A stretch of DNA of 60,000 nt from Takakia lepidozioides (lineage: Eukaryota; Streptophyta; Takakiopsida; Takakiales; Takakiaceae). The stretch lies in contig CM060733.1 in the NCBI GenBank assembly GCA_030704615.1, positions 22,632,001 through 22,692,000 of the forward strand, written 5' to 3'. Made by a program: the position numbers and the translations under genes. Positions 1 to 10,672 of the stretch are shown one piece after another. The notes beneath the pieces were generated by a model. That model was given only the letters and a program-made list of their open reading frames with translations, was not told where the DNA came from and did not search any database. Position 1 is the first letter of the stretch; each line of letters opens with the position of its first letter.

Positions 1-177
1 TGACACCTCACTTGGCATGTGAGACCAAATAAAGTCCCAACACATAAAATATAAATATAAATATCTAAAATGTCCTAGTTAACTAGAAGTAGGTAATTCT
101 AGATAACCATGACTAAAACCATGACATATTCTTAGGAACGATACCCAGGAAAAAAAAAAAAACAAAAAAAAAAAAAC

Positions 178-300
178 CAGAGCAGTGCAGAAGTGATTGT
201 CAGTGCCGACAATCACTTCTGCTCTGTGTTTTTTTTTTTTTTTTGGTTTTTTTTCCAAAAACAAAAAACAGAGCGGTGCCGACAATCACTTCTGCTCTGT
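178..300. repeat. Short inverted-repeat units between homopolymer runs
   Basis: A near-perfect hairpin (about 180-230) has arms reading GCAGAAGTGATTGTC and its complement. The block GACAATCACTTCTGCTCTG then recurs at about 280-299 in a shortened form flanked by AGAGC/GCTCT. Runs of A and T lie between the copies. The shape suits a small foldback or MITE remnant; a small-RNA precursor cannot be excluded from sequence alone. No coding capacity is seen. Confidence 0.5.
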
Positions 301-536
301 TTTATCTTATCTTATTTTATTATTATTATTATTATTTTTTCCCAAAACAAAATTGGGTTAGCCTCAATGGATCTTTATGAGGTTATTTTGTCCTCATTGT
401 AATTGTTATTGTAAAACTTACAATTGTAATTGCAGAATGTTGTGGAATGTTGTTTTAGGCGTATTTCCCATTTCGGGTATTTTGATGGTATTCTTGATGG
501 TATTTTGGTTTCATGTTCCCTAAGTTCATCCCACGG

Positions 537-1065
537 TCATAGGACCCTCAGGTATATGCGCTGTATGTTTCGGTTGACTCCCCTCACGTCCTTAATGTAC
601 CCACATTTGGCAAACATGTCCACCAGGGCAGTGTTCAGAATGACATCTGGTACAATTCCAGCTTTGACAATGTCACCATGGACCTCTTTCCCCTTTTCTA
701 GAGCTCCCAGGCTTGCACACGCATTGCATCCTGCCAACATTTTCCACGTGATCAAAGATCGTTGAGGCATTCTGTTGAACACTTGGTGAGCACCGATGAT
801 GCTCCCGCACTTAACATACATGTTGACAAGGGTGTTGAGTAGAAAAATATTTGACGTGAATCCACTTTTGGATAAGGTGAGTATGCACGTGCTTTCCAGC
901 TTCCAGACCCTCCATTGATGCACTTAAGCAAGAGACAAACATACATATCTGAATATGCTGAAATGCCTTGCGATGTGGTTAGGCTTCACCCCTTCCCCCA
1001 TCATTTGCTCATAGGTCTCCAAAGCCTCCATCTCGTGCCTCTGCTGTGCATACCCTGCAAGGCTC
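537..1065 (-). pseudogene. PPR (PLS-type) protein relic
   Basis: Read on the minus strand, the translation contains pentatricopeptide signatures such as KEVHGDIVKAGIVPDVILNT followed by ALVDMFAKCG. These are typical of plant PLS-class PPR proteins, which bind organellar RNA and act mainly in RNA editing. Only a few helical-repeat units are present, split between frames, and no start codon, transit peptide or E/DYW tail is visible. A closely related PPR fragment lies inside the CACTA element at about 31.6-32.6 kb. It is best read as a decayed gene or retrocopy fragment. Confidence 0.6.
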
Positions 1066-1081
1066 ATGCCACGTCACCAGT

Positions 1082-1101
1082 GTGTGAGCGTACGCTCACA
1101 C
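1082..1101. repeat. Perfect 20-base palindrome
   Basis: GTGTGAGCGTACGCTCACAC equals its own reverse complement. It sits in a GC-richer patch just outside the PPR relic. No transposon ends are visible around it, and its role is unknown. Confidence 0.6.
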
Positions 1102-1291
1102 GCTTATGCGCGAGGCTCACGCGGTTGCGTCGTTGCAAGCCAGAGGCCGGCGGACGACGGGTGGTACGCTTCAGTTCTCCCCGGAAAGCCCCCGAATATC
1201 TCAACTTGCCAGCTGTATAATCCTTAGATCGATGCAAGAGTGCGAGGCAACGCGGACATGAACAGGGAGATTATATATTGATGAAGACGAA

Positions 1292-2570
1292 GTGGTCAAC
1301 ATGGTTGAGTCAACATTTCATTTTGGAGGGCCAACAAATGCCTCCATTGACTTTACTTCCCAAGTCCAATATACCGGTGGGGATAGGCTTCTTGCGATGT
1401 CAGACTTTTCTGAGATGACACCCAACCAAGTGGACTTCGTTCTTTCTGCAGACCTTATCACGGGAGGTCTCCCGTACTCCAGGGCTCGGCGGGCGGCACT
1501 GCAACCATGCTTGTCGTCATCTCCTGGTGGAACACCAGTCCCCACCGGCACAATTCCCCATAACCGATGACATCACATTTGCTGGAAACACACAAGATCT
1601 CGTTCGAAACCCTGACACTTTAACGCCGAAGGAATATTCACGGATGGTGTCGTTGATGGGTTGAGGGCAATTGTTGACGGCTATTGTACCCCTTCGACCG
1701 TTGGATTGTCTCCGGAGGATATTGCATCAGATGCTGTGGAGGTTTCTATTGTTAATTCCTCTTCATCAAGGGTGGGCACGGGAGGTCTCCCTTCCTCTTC
1801 TTTTGGGAATACCTCAGCGTCGGGGCAGTTGAACGTTAATGAGGATCGGGTTGAAGACTCTGGAGAGAATGATATCACCGTTGCTGCAGAGGCACTAGTA
1901 AGATATCCTCCGGAGGCTTTTGAGAGAACCCCAGTCAGAGAGAAGGGTTTGTACCTATTTCACCTTGCTCTCCTTACAATTGAATTTAGGCTGCTTTTGT
2001 TCCCTATCTTCGATCCTCATGTATTTGTTTCAAATCAATTGTAGGAGCGCGTGGCGCGGCGTCGAAGAATCTTGTGGAGGTGTGCTCTATCATTACACTT
2101 TCTCACTTTACATCGATTGACATCGTCTTGCTGCCTCTAACGAGACGTCGTTATGTTTCAACGGTGAAGAAGAGACGAGCAAAGCCCGAGGAAGTATCCG
2201 GAGAGAATCACTCGACAGACAAAGCAATGACACAGCAATGGAGAATTCCACCGAGGTGTGCGCTACCATTCCACTTAGTCATTCCAGTTTGTGTTTGCAC
2301 CTGGAAGTCAATTGTATATCATTTTTTATTTTATTCAGTTGAGACTTAACTAATCGTCCTTGTTTGTCAGCAGAGAGAAGGTGGAAGACGAAACCAAGCC
2401 CAAAGATTATTCGGGGATGTGTCCGCCGCCGAAATTGACAAAGAGATATTTGGACGAAAGACCTCCCATCCTTTCCTTCCCACTTACAACATTTGGACTT
2501 ATATTCCGAAGCATAGACTCGGTTTTGTTATCAACCAAAATGGATACCTTAACTACCGAGTAATCAAATA
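1292..2570 (+). other. Unrecognised locus with plausible plant introns
   Basis: Several open stretches can be joined across plausible splice sites. One open stretch (about 1661-1945) is followed by GTTTGTACC... and closed by an acceptor CAATTGTAG near 2043. A later acceptor TTGTTTGTCAGCAG precedes an open stretch encoding GDVSAAEIDKEIFGRK. No domain is recognised. In-frame palindromes GGGAGGTCTCCC occur in the first open stretches and encode TGGLP. This could be a lineage-specific gene, part of a gene whose other exons are lost, or chance open frames. The exon chain was not resolved to a single consistent frame. Confidence 0.25.
1463..1791. repeat. GGGAG-NN-CTCCC palindromes, cluster 1
   Basis: Two exact copies of GGGAGGTCTCCC lie at 1463-1474 and 1780-1791, and a half copy (GACCTCCC) at 2460-2467. 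At the first site the pairing extends outward to ACGGGAG/CTCCCGT. The same motif recurs at 6.0-6.8 kb and was not noticed elsewhere in the window. Flanks of the copies are not otherwise similar, so these are not parts of a longer duplicated block. Confidence 0.6.
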
Positions 2571-3525
2571 TATGCTCATAATACTCGTTCTGCTTTATTT
2601 TTTCATCATTGTGAATGGAAGTGCCACCACAACAACAAGTAGCAGGAGGAGTGCTGGCATCAATCTCCTGCTTTCTAGTATGATGTCAAAATGCAACTCT
2701 ATGCATCAAGACTAGATTCCCGGTAACCAGATTGTTGACACCTGTGCCTAGTATTGTGGCAATTTCAGGCTGTCCCAGATACCTTTGCACAGGGCTGAAA
2801 CCCCATGACCAGCTAGGGGGATGGCTCAATCCTGTGTCTCGGCCAATCGTAGCTGACGTAATAGTTTTCTCTTCTTATTCTATATATAACAGACTATCCG
2901 GGATATTCTCACCAGAGAGGGACCCTCTTCAGGACGATCAAGAACATTGTTTGTTCACCAACTTTAAAAATCTTGAGGCGGGGCCTAAAGCCCTTGCCCT
3001 CCTGGGGTCTAATTTCTGGGCAGCTCACATACCGCAAGTTGATGCTTGTGTGAAGGGCTTTCTACAAAATATCTGGAAAACCTGAACTAATTGTCTTTGT
3101 CAAGCTAAGTCACACCACCAGAGTGAGCCCATCACAAAGGTAGTTTCTTCTCCATTTGGTTCCGCTCGAACTGGGCCCCGTGGGGTCTACGACCACAAGA
3201 CTACATCAACCAACGTCTTATGAGTACATGCTCTAAAACGGATTCCCTTCTTTTCTGGACAAGCTAAGTTTTTCTCTTCTGTGACTGTAGAATTATGCCC
3301 TTCCCTCTCACTCTGCTCCCACATTAAGCTCAATAAACAAGAGATATTGTCTAGCTTGGTTACCAGTATCTGCACAGATTGGCAAATTGGCTGATGCATC
3401 TGAAAGAAACAGGTGTGCAGTAGCTAGTTTTGGCCAGCCAGGAAAGCAAGCCTTCTTTTTCCACTAACAGTAGAAACGCAGACTTCTCAGCTCTGTCTAA
3501 CAAAATATGCTCCAAAGCAACAGAC
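2570..3525. other. No convincing gene
   Basis: Short open frames exist on both strands, but none shows a recognisable motif or a consistent exon chain. The stretch lies 3' of the FANCI-like exons on the minus strand, where further FANCI exons would be expected; none was recognised. Confidence 0.4.
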
Positions 3526-5095
3526 CTTGTTGAGATGAGTGTCTTGAAAGCCCTCCAAATAGTCCAAGATCCCTGCCATGGACAAGCCCATCAATTTATC
3601 TTCTACAATGAGAGATGATACCATGTCCCCAAGTCTAGCGGGTTGAACAAACAGAGCTGCTCCTGGTGGAACCACCCCACATGAAAAGGGGCAGTTTTGA
3701 TGCTGGACAGGAGTGATTGCTTATCTTTAGAAAACACGAGACAAACCATTCATAAAGGATGAGATAGGTAGAAGTTCCCGAGTGTATTCAGTAGCAAGTA
3801 ACAGCAGGGTATCCAAGGCCGCCCCAACCTCATGTGCAATCCCTGACCCAGTATGGGTGATCAGAGAGCCTATGACCCGTTCATGCAAAAGATGGTCATT
3901 GTCATGAAAATCTGCAAAAATGATGCTTAGATCTCCAACTCTCACTAGCCTCCAGGGAATGTACAGAGAAGAGAGAGAAGACTCCGGCAGAAGCCGGCAT
4001 AAGCCACTTCACCTTCCAGAGGTGGGCCCTATACCAACAACATAATAATGCATCTTAGTTTCAGGAATGTGCATAAGAATGTTCTAAGTGTTTTAACTCC
4101 TCCCCAAGAGTATAGATTTTCCAAACTAAGAAAACTGCATCCAACCTTTGAACAAGGCTCATCATAATATGTCTGTGGGCAATGAACCTAAGAGAAACTA
4201 CTACATCCACATCAAAACAAGGAACTTACCTCCTGCCGATGAAAGCTACTGCCAAACTCCTTAAACATAAGCACATATGTATGAGTCCCAAAATGATGTG
4301 CGGCCACCTCATTGGACCTCAAGAGAGATTCACTCACTGTAACCAAAGTCTTGAAGTACTCCTGCTCGTAAGATGTGGGTGGCACAATATTAACACATCA
4401 TGACAGTGCAATTATCAGTAGGCACTAGGTTGTTATGAATGAATGAATGTAAGTTCTGAACTTCCATCAGAAAGCCATACAAGAAGTTGTGACAAAAATA
4501 ATTCAGAATCCTATTAATCCCACATCAGCAGCTACCAGGGCAGGATTGATGCATAGCAGCCAATATTGACAGTGAGGATTATGTTTACTTCTTCTTAATG
4601 GACAATTTAACGTGGTTTACAGATAGACACCTGGCAATTTGCTTGAGTCTGATCATAATGTACGTAGTGTGCATATCTTGAGAGAAATCAGACAGATCTG
4701 GAGACTGATAACCTGACCTCCTTGTATATATTTGCACGAAACCATATGACCGTACATTCGATTAAGCTCCGTTGGATCCTTTTGCTATGCAATGATGCAT
4801 ATTTCATCCACTTGTCCACTTAGGCCTAGTGCAAGAGAAAACATTACCATTTCCAAAGTGAAAAACATCTGTTTGTATTTACCTGATGGGACTCCCCATG
4901 GCCATGTAGACACTGTTGAAGAAGAATCATCTTGATTTCACCACCTACCACTTTCCTCTTGAACAACCTCTCAGAAACCTTGTGGTGCTGGGGCCCATTG
5001 GCATGAATGATGACCAATAGCCAGACATCAACTACCTTGTGGTTTGATTCCCCCTCCAGATTCCGAATCTCTTTCAGAATTGCTTCACAAATTAG
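3526..5095 (-). pseudogene. FANCI: FANCI-like exon cluster (partial)
   Basis: Four exons on the minus strand resemble plant FANCI, the monoubiquitinated partner of FANCD2 in DNA interstrand crosslink repair. They are 5095-4883 (71 codons, from LICEAILKEIRNLE), 4361-4230 (44 codons, from EYFKTLVTVSESLL), 3876-3747 (VIGSLITHTGSG to SSFMN) and 3572-3526 (GILDYLEGFQDTHLNK). Phases agree across all three junctions, and donors are GTAAAT, GTAAGT, GTTTGT and GTCTGT. However, the homology-predicted acceptor before VIGSL reads GG instead of AG, and exons 5' and 3' of this block were not found. It is therefore a fragment, probably a partial duplicate rather than a working gene. Family assignment rests on motif recall, not alignment. 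Confidence 0.6.
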
Positions 5096-5236
5096 CTGCA
5101 AGAAGCGGTTCGCTAAAATATGACAACTCAACAGGACAAAGGTGCCAGAAATTCTAGATTAATCTCCTACTTTACTACACATCAATAATATAGCTGCTGA
5201 TAGTCACATCCAAAGCTAACCATCGAATCTTGACAG

Positions 5237-5812
5237 ATGGGTCATGACCATTTTCGAGCGAGCGCGGCAGCAAATCTCTTGCGCCGGAAGACACGAGTGA
5301 CGGCCTCCTCTGGAGGTCAAAGAAAGTTAATCATTTTGAGTGTTGTTGGTTTATTGTGCTATAAACCCAAGCCTGTTGGATCACAGAGGTTCCTTGAACA
5401 TTTCCCTCGTGCCAAAATTCCCAACGATTGGGACAATGTCGTCTCTCGTTCGGGTCTTTTGGAATTTCTTGAACTTGCGTTCAACCATTACCATGTGGGT
5501 ATATAGTCCTGTGGAGTTCAACATATGGTTGAGGCTCTTCTTGCATATCTTCTCCTGAAGGATATGGTCAGGAAATTTTGCTTTATCTGGTGTCGGGATA
5601 CTTGCACCAAGCTTCCTGCCTACATTGCCTCAACACAGCCGTTCTACATTAAAGACATTGTTGGTCTTTGGGAACACTTCGGGAGAAGTTCTAAGCCCTA
5701 CGGCCTAAAAGGCCAAATGCTTTTGATTGATGATGAGCCCACCAAAGCCCCGAGGAACCCTTTGAACACTGGTTTTTACCCGAGATCCTTTGATGGCATT
5801 CTAACGCCGATC
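5237..5812 (+). pseudogene. Degenerate FCP1-like HAD phosphatase domain
   Basis: The translation follows the order of plant FCP1-homology (NIF/HAD) proteins: KLIILSVVGLLCY in place of the catalytic DxD loop, then LLEFLELAFNHYHVGI, KFCFIWCRDTC, and LLIDDEPTKAPRNPLNTGFY, which matches the family's conserved DD motif. Functional members are Mg-dependent phosphatases, some acting on RNA polymerase II tails. Here both nucleophile-loop aspartates are replaced (S and V), an in-frame TAG falls at about 5503, and a frameshift is needed to continue. The locus is head to head with the FANCI-like exons. It is most likely a pseudogene. Confidence 0.55.
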
Positions 5813-5986
5813 GTCAAGGAGGGACGAGATTCTTTTGTTGAGGATCAGGCTTTATGGTCATTCTTTTTGTTTTTTATTCATTTCATGTCAAGGCGATGGA
5901 CATCATGGCTGTGCTCTGTGCCCTCTGTGCACTCTTTGTTCTGTTTTGGAATTCATTACTCATGTCGATATGAGAGGTATCACCAC

Positions 5987-6824
5987 GGGAGATCTCCCCT
6001 ACCTGACTATGTGCATGTTTTGGTTTTGTCATCACACCCGTCATACTCTTTTAGACTAGAGAGCGTGAGTAAGGATGGGAGACCTCCCATCCTCTTTGCC
6101 TTTCTATTTGTGCTTGTTCCTATCAGACCCCTCATTCTCTTATGGCTTTGGTGGGTTGTTGTAATTTGTGCATGTTTACCCCTCAATTTAATTTTACTAT
6201 TCCTGATGTGTATCGCTAATTGGGAGGGGAGATCTCCCGTCTATCCTGGTCTGCATGTGTTTGTGCGTGGAGCTATGACTTACATTAATGAAGAATAATC
6301 AGTTCATGGCCTTGCCTGTGACCAATCCGCTAGGTGGTTCTTATTTTATGGATGACGCTCTTGAGGAACCGGTCTGAGACTCGAGGACGATGATAGACAG
6401 AGAAAGACAGTCCTGTCGAAGGGCTGGTGCATTGGAGCCGAACTGTTCGAATGAATTGGCTTCTATAGAGACTATGTTCAGGATTGGTTTGAGTCGAAGA
6501 CTATGGTTTTGGGTCCTATGGGATGGTGATGATTGATTAGTGCCTATAGCTAGGGACCTCAATGGCTCTACAAATTTGGTTTGGTGATGCTCTAATAAAT
6601 TACTTTGGACATTTTGGGACGTCTCTCGACGTCTCTCGACGGGATGTCTTTCTATCTTACCATGTTCTAATCATAGATCGGGAGATCTCCCTTACCTCAG
6701 TGGAGATGTCAAACTTGGGACAGCAGTCATAATTCTCCTGTACTTATGGAGTGACAATGTTTGGCCTTTTTTTGTAGGCTAATATTAAAAAAATGCAGCA
6801 ACTCTGATTGATAGGAGGTCTCCC
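5987..6824. repeat. GGGAG-NN-CTCCC palindromes, cluster 2
   Basis: Copies lie at 5987-5998, 6227-6238 and 6680-6691 (all GGGAGATCTCCC), 6077-6088 (GGGAGACCTCCC, pairing extended to GATGGGAG/CTCCCATC) and a one-mismatch copy at 6813-6824. Only the two central bases vary between exact copies. A ten-base fixed pattern is expected well under once in 60 kb of random sequence, so six exact copies in 5.3 kb are not chance. Confidence 0.65.
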
Positions 6825-6829
6825 ATGCT

Positions 6830-7265
6830 GCCCGTGAAACTGTAGAAAACTAGGATTTCAAGTCATATTAGGGATGTGATCAGGGTATGGATTCTCTGGG
6901 AACAGCAATATTTACTAAACATCTACTACAAAAAACTTAATAAAATCATTTAAATTTGTTTTCATATTAATTTGTATTCAATTTAAATAAATAAATAAAT
7001 GTTATTCCGGGACTTTGGAAAGTCTAGATTTACTTAAAATCCAGTTATGGGCTTTACTGGGAAAATGATTGGAGCCTCAACTGGAGATATATCAATAATG
7101 ATAGGATATATTGTTACTCAATAAGTTCTTGGAAAAAATAAATTGGTTTTTTGAATATATGATTGTATATACATATAAATTTCTAACTCTTTCACCAAAT
7201 TCCAATCTCTGAATTACATTACATTGTTGCTCATTTTGTTGTTCACTTAGTATATCGATTTCAAT
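6830..7265. other. AT-rich stretch without a gene
   Basis: No long open frame, motif or clear repeat was seen here. Confidence 0.5.
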
Positions 7266-8175
7266 TCTTCATACATGGGCCTCGACAGAGGAGACACACT
7301 TGGATACATAGGGGATTGCACTTAGACTTAGATGACACTGGACACTTGGGCCAACGGCACGGACTACCCTAAATAAATTGGGCCTTGACATAGAGACGTA
7401 CTTGGATACATAGGAGATTGCACACTTAGATGGGCCTCTGAGACGCACATGGGAGACGCCCAAGTTGCATAGGAGACGCACTTGGATACATAGGAGATTG
7501 CACTTGGGCTTAGATGACATTGGCTTGGGTCAACGGCGCAGGCTACCGTAGCAAAATAAAATAAAATAAAATAGCAAAGTGGGCTTTCATGGAGCAATGA
7601 TTGGCGCTTCATGTAGAAATATCGAATTTCAAGTATTTTTTGTCATTGAAAATTCGTGAAAAACAACAAAGTGGGCTTTCCTGGGACAATGATTGGATAT
7701 ATCAATATATGAAGCCTCCACAGGAGATATATCAATTTATGAAGCCTCGATAGGAGACACACTTGGATACAAAGGAGATTGCACTTGGACTTAGATGACA
7801 TTGGACACTTGGGCCAATAACCGACCAACAAAATTTGGACCTATGGGCCAAAGAATTATAGAAATATGAACAATTTTGATCGCTGAAAATTCAACTAAAT
7901 TATAAAATTAAGTGTCGGAATGGCACTGCAGGTCGCACTTTGGGCCTCTACATAGGAGAAGAACTTGGATACATAGGAGATTGCACTTGGGCTTAGATGG
8001 GCCTTAATATAGGAGACACACTTGGATACATAGCACTTGGTCTTAGATTTCAATTCTTCACACATGGGCCAACGGCATAGACTACCCTAGAAGATCCTAC
8101 ATAGAAGATCTTACACTTGGGCTTAGATGACACTAGACACTTGGGCCAACAGCAGAGGCTACCCTAGTGTTACCT
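7266..8175. repeat. Degenerate tandem array
   Basis: Variants of GGAGACACACTTGGATACAT, ATAGGAGATTGCACTTGG, CTTAGATGACA and GACACTTGGGCCAAC recur in the same order many times with insertions between them. Unit length is irregular (roughly 50-120 bases). The array ends next to the chromovirus relic at 8.3 kb and may be part of its old untranslated or LTR-adjacent DNA. No coding function is seen. Confidence 0.6.
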
Positions 8176-8309
8176 AAAATAGCACACCTGATTCCCACAA
8201 TAATGAATGCCTGAGATGCATTCTATTTATGAAAGAGATATTTGGGATTCATGGTTTGCCATGACATGGGAAATCATATCCGACAAAGATTCTAAGTTTA
8301 CTAGTTATT

Positions 8310-9070
8310 TTTGGTCTAACTAGATGTTGAGAACCTATGCTGGGAAGAGACAATTTTCTTGGGAACAATATTTGTACATAGTGGAATTTTCTTACAATAA
8401 GCATTTCCATCTAGTGCCATTAGGATGAATCCCTTTGAGGCTGCAGTGTACAGTGTATGGTCGTGATTGTATGGTTCTTGCTTCCTTGATTTCACCTCCA
8501 TCGAGAGTAGGATACAATAAACGCACTTTGTACTGGACTTGGTGAAACGTAGTATGCAAAGTGCACATGAACAAGCAAAGTTTTAATATGCTGATAAGCA
8601 TAGAAGCTTCCGGGGAAATTGCTATCGGTGATATGGTGTTCATGAAGGTTGCACCTAAAAGAAGCAATGTGAGGTTGGGGAAGTGTTATAAGCTATTTCT
8701 AAGATTTTGTGGTCCATTCCAGATTATGAAACGCCATTGATCATGGGTCTATGGCTTATGAATTGGGCTTCCCTTCTGTTTGAAAGATCCACAATGTTTT
8801 TCATGTTACCCTTCTAAAAAAATACATACAAGATCCAACCCACATTTTGCCTACATTGCCTATGATTGTATCATATGGACAAATGTTGGCAAAACCTAAA
8901 CGGGTTTTGGAAACCCGTATAAGTGTTTGCGATACAAATCTTATCGTGAACATCTGATCAAGTGGTTACACTATTCAGAAACATAAGCCACTTGGGAACA
9001 AGAAGAAGATTTAAAGTTGAATTTTCCTTCTTTCTCTATCACTGAGGTCAATGAATCCAACGAGGATGAG
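8310..9070 (+). pseudogene. Decayed chromovirus integrase C-terminus and chromodomain
   Basis: Plus-strand translation gives broken Ty3/gypsy integrase features: WEQYLYIVEFSYNKHFH, then YGRDC, a GDMVFMKVAPKRS segment, KLFLRFCGPFQI, then a chromodomain-like end with LIKWLHYSE and ATWEQEEDLKLNFPSF. Several stops and frameshifts are present. It belongs to a different family from chromoviruses B1 and B2. Intact proteins of this kind insert retroelement cDNA, and the chromodomain steers insertion to methylated-histone chromatin. This copy cannot make one protein. Confidence 0.7.
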
Positions 9071-9074
9071 GCGG

Positions 9075-9858
9075 TCAACAGCGGCAAGTGAAGCTGCTCA
9101 GTGAGCAGCTACTGTCAGACCAAGGACTTGCAGGTGGTATAGGTAGCGCTGAGGTTGCAACGGCGACCGTATGACCGAATGACCGCATGATGTGGATCTG
9201 AAGATGAGAAGCTCGAATGGGTTTTTTGACTTGAGTATAGCAAGGGCTAGATCGCTTGACGAAGGCTGATAAGAGATTGTACAGACCGTTGCCAAAGATC
9301 TGATCGATACACAGAAGAAATATTGATGCATGGGTGTGGCGATTGGGTGGCCCAGGAAGATGGCGTGAGACTGTGCATCTGGTAGAGGTCAGTGAGTGAA
9401 GAGATAAGATTGTACAGAGGCTCTCTCTGTAACTAAACCTCGTGTGGGGAATTTTCGAATTGAAGCTTCATCGTCGGTGACAGGTGACAGATATGACAAT
9501 TGCTCACTCCTAGTTGCTTGTGACAGGGAGTCAATGAATAGAGTCTGGATATGTTCACTACATTCTTGTGTGAACAGAGGGGGAAAATGGTAGGGCCACT
9601 GGGGGGCCACTGTTGTTATGTCTGTGGTAAATCTCTTGGGGAAGGTGGTACGCGTCTCGTACGCGTTTGGAGGTGTGGTGTTAAGCGTATTTACCACCGA
9701 AACTCTAACACTAGGTGTGCACAGAAAAGATTATGTGGTGATTTTGTACATTAGCATGTAGATTACAATTGATTACTCTGGAATTTGCCAAGGGATGTAT
9801 ACTACATATATGTACCAGTGTTAATTGACATAAAATACATCTTTAGATGTTGGTGTTG
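9075..9858. other. Possible 3' LTR remnant of the decayed chromovirus
   Basis: It lies directly downstream of the integrase relic and has no supported ORF. A short hairpin around 9649-9665 (TACGCGTCTCGTACGCG) is visible. No matching second LTR or TG...CA ends were identified, so the LTR call is only positional. Confidence 0.25.
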
Positions 9859-9960
9859 TCAAGTTTGCGATACCTCCAATTTCCAATGATACGCTATTTC
9901 TGAATCTTCACCGTTTATTTGTAGGGACTCATAAAATGATCTGTGATTGCGAGAGTCTCG
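9859..9960 (-). other. Possible relic of a duplicated thioesterase last exon
   Basis: The minus-strand translation contains NGEDSEIAYHWKLEV, which resembles GEDSEIVRARTCW at the end of the thioesterase gene just upstream on the same strand. The likeness is short and may be coincidental. If real, it is a decayed partial duplication. Confidence 0.2.
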
Positions 9961-10672
9961 GTCTTTGGTTGCGCTGTCTGGAGGAGGTTTAAGATAGGTC
10001 TGGGAACATGATTTTGTCATCTGTCGGAACAAAGCTAACAGCAAGTATTCTCTAAAGGATCCTGGGACCAAGACACCGAACAAAAATTGCAGTACATAAG
10101 AGTTGCAGGGACGAGCAAGACTGGTCATGGAACTGCCTTGATTATAATATCAACAGATATTAATTCTGTTGTTTTACTCTTCGTCCAAGTGTAGCAAGTT
10201 ACCGATTTTATATCCAGAGACAGAGGGGTTACCGATTTGTACAACCAGTCAAGCACGTCTTCCTACCCGGTCAATGACGTTTTAAATCGGGAGGCTAAAA
10301 GAGGGTCACGGGTTAACGTGTGCATCAAGTGTGCTCTGATCCAATGGGATAGAGCCACGTCATCAAAATGCCGGCAGACATCATTTGTCATCATCGAAGT
10401 CTCTTGGGAACAGGCATAGCGTTACTAAAAGGCCTTGAAGATCAGAGCTTCCGATTCTCATCTTCTAGTCAGTGCATAGCTTCGGGTACTTCGGAAACGC
10501 CGCTCATCGCAGCTGAGCAGGTGACTACATACTTGACTGAGATTGACCTCGGCTTATTGCGAGATGTACTATACCAGTTCTAACTAACTAGTACTACACC
10601 CATTCTATCCGACATTATATTATATTTCGAAGTAAAGTCCATTGAGGGATGAGGCATCCTACTAACTGGAGT

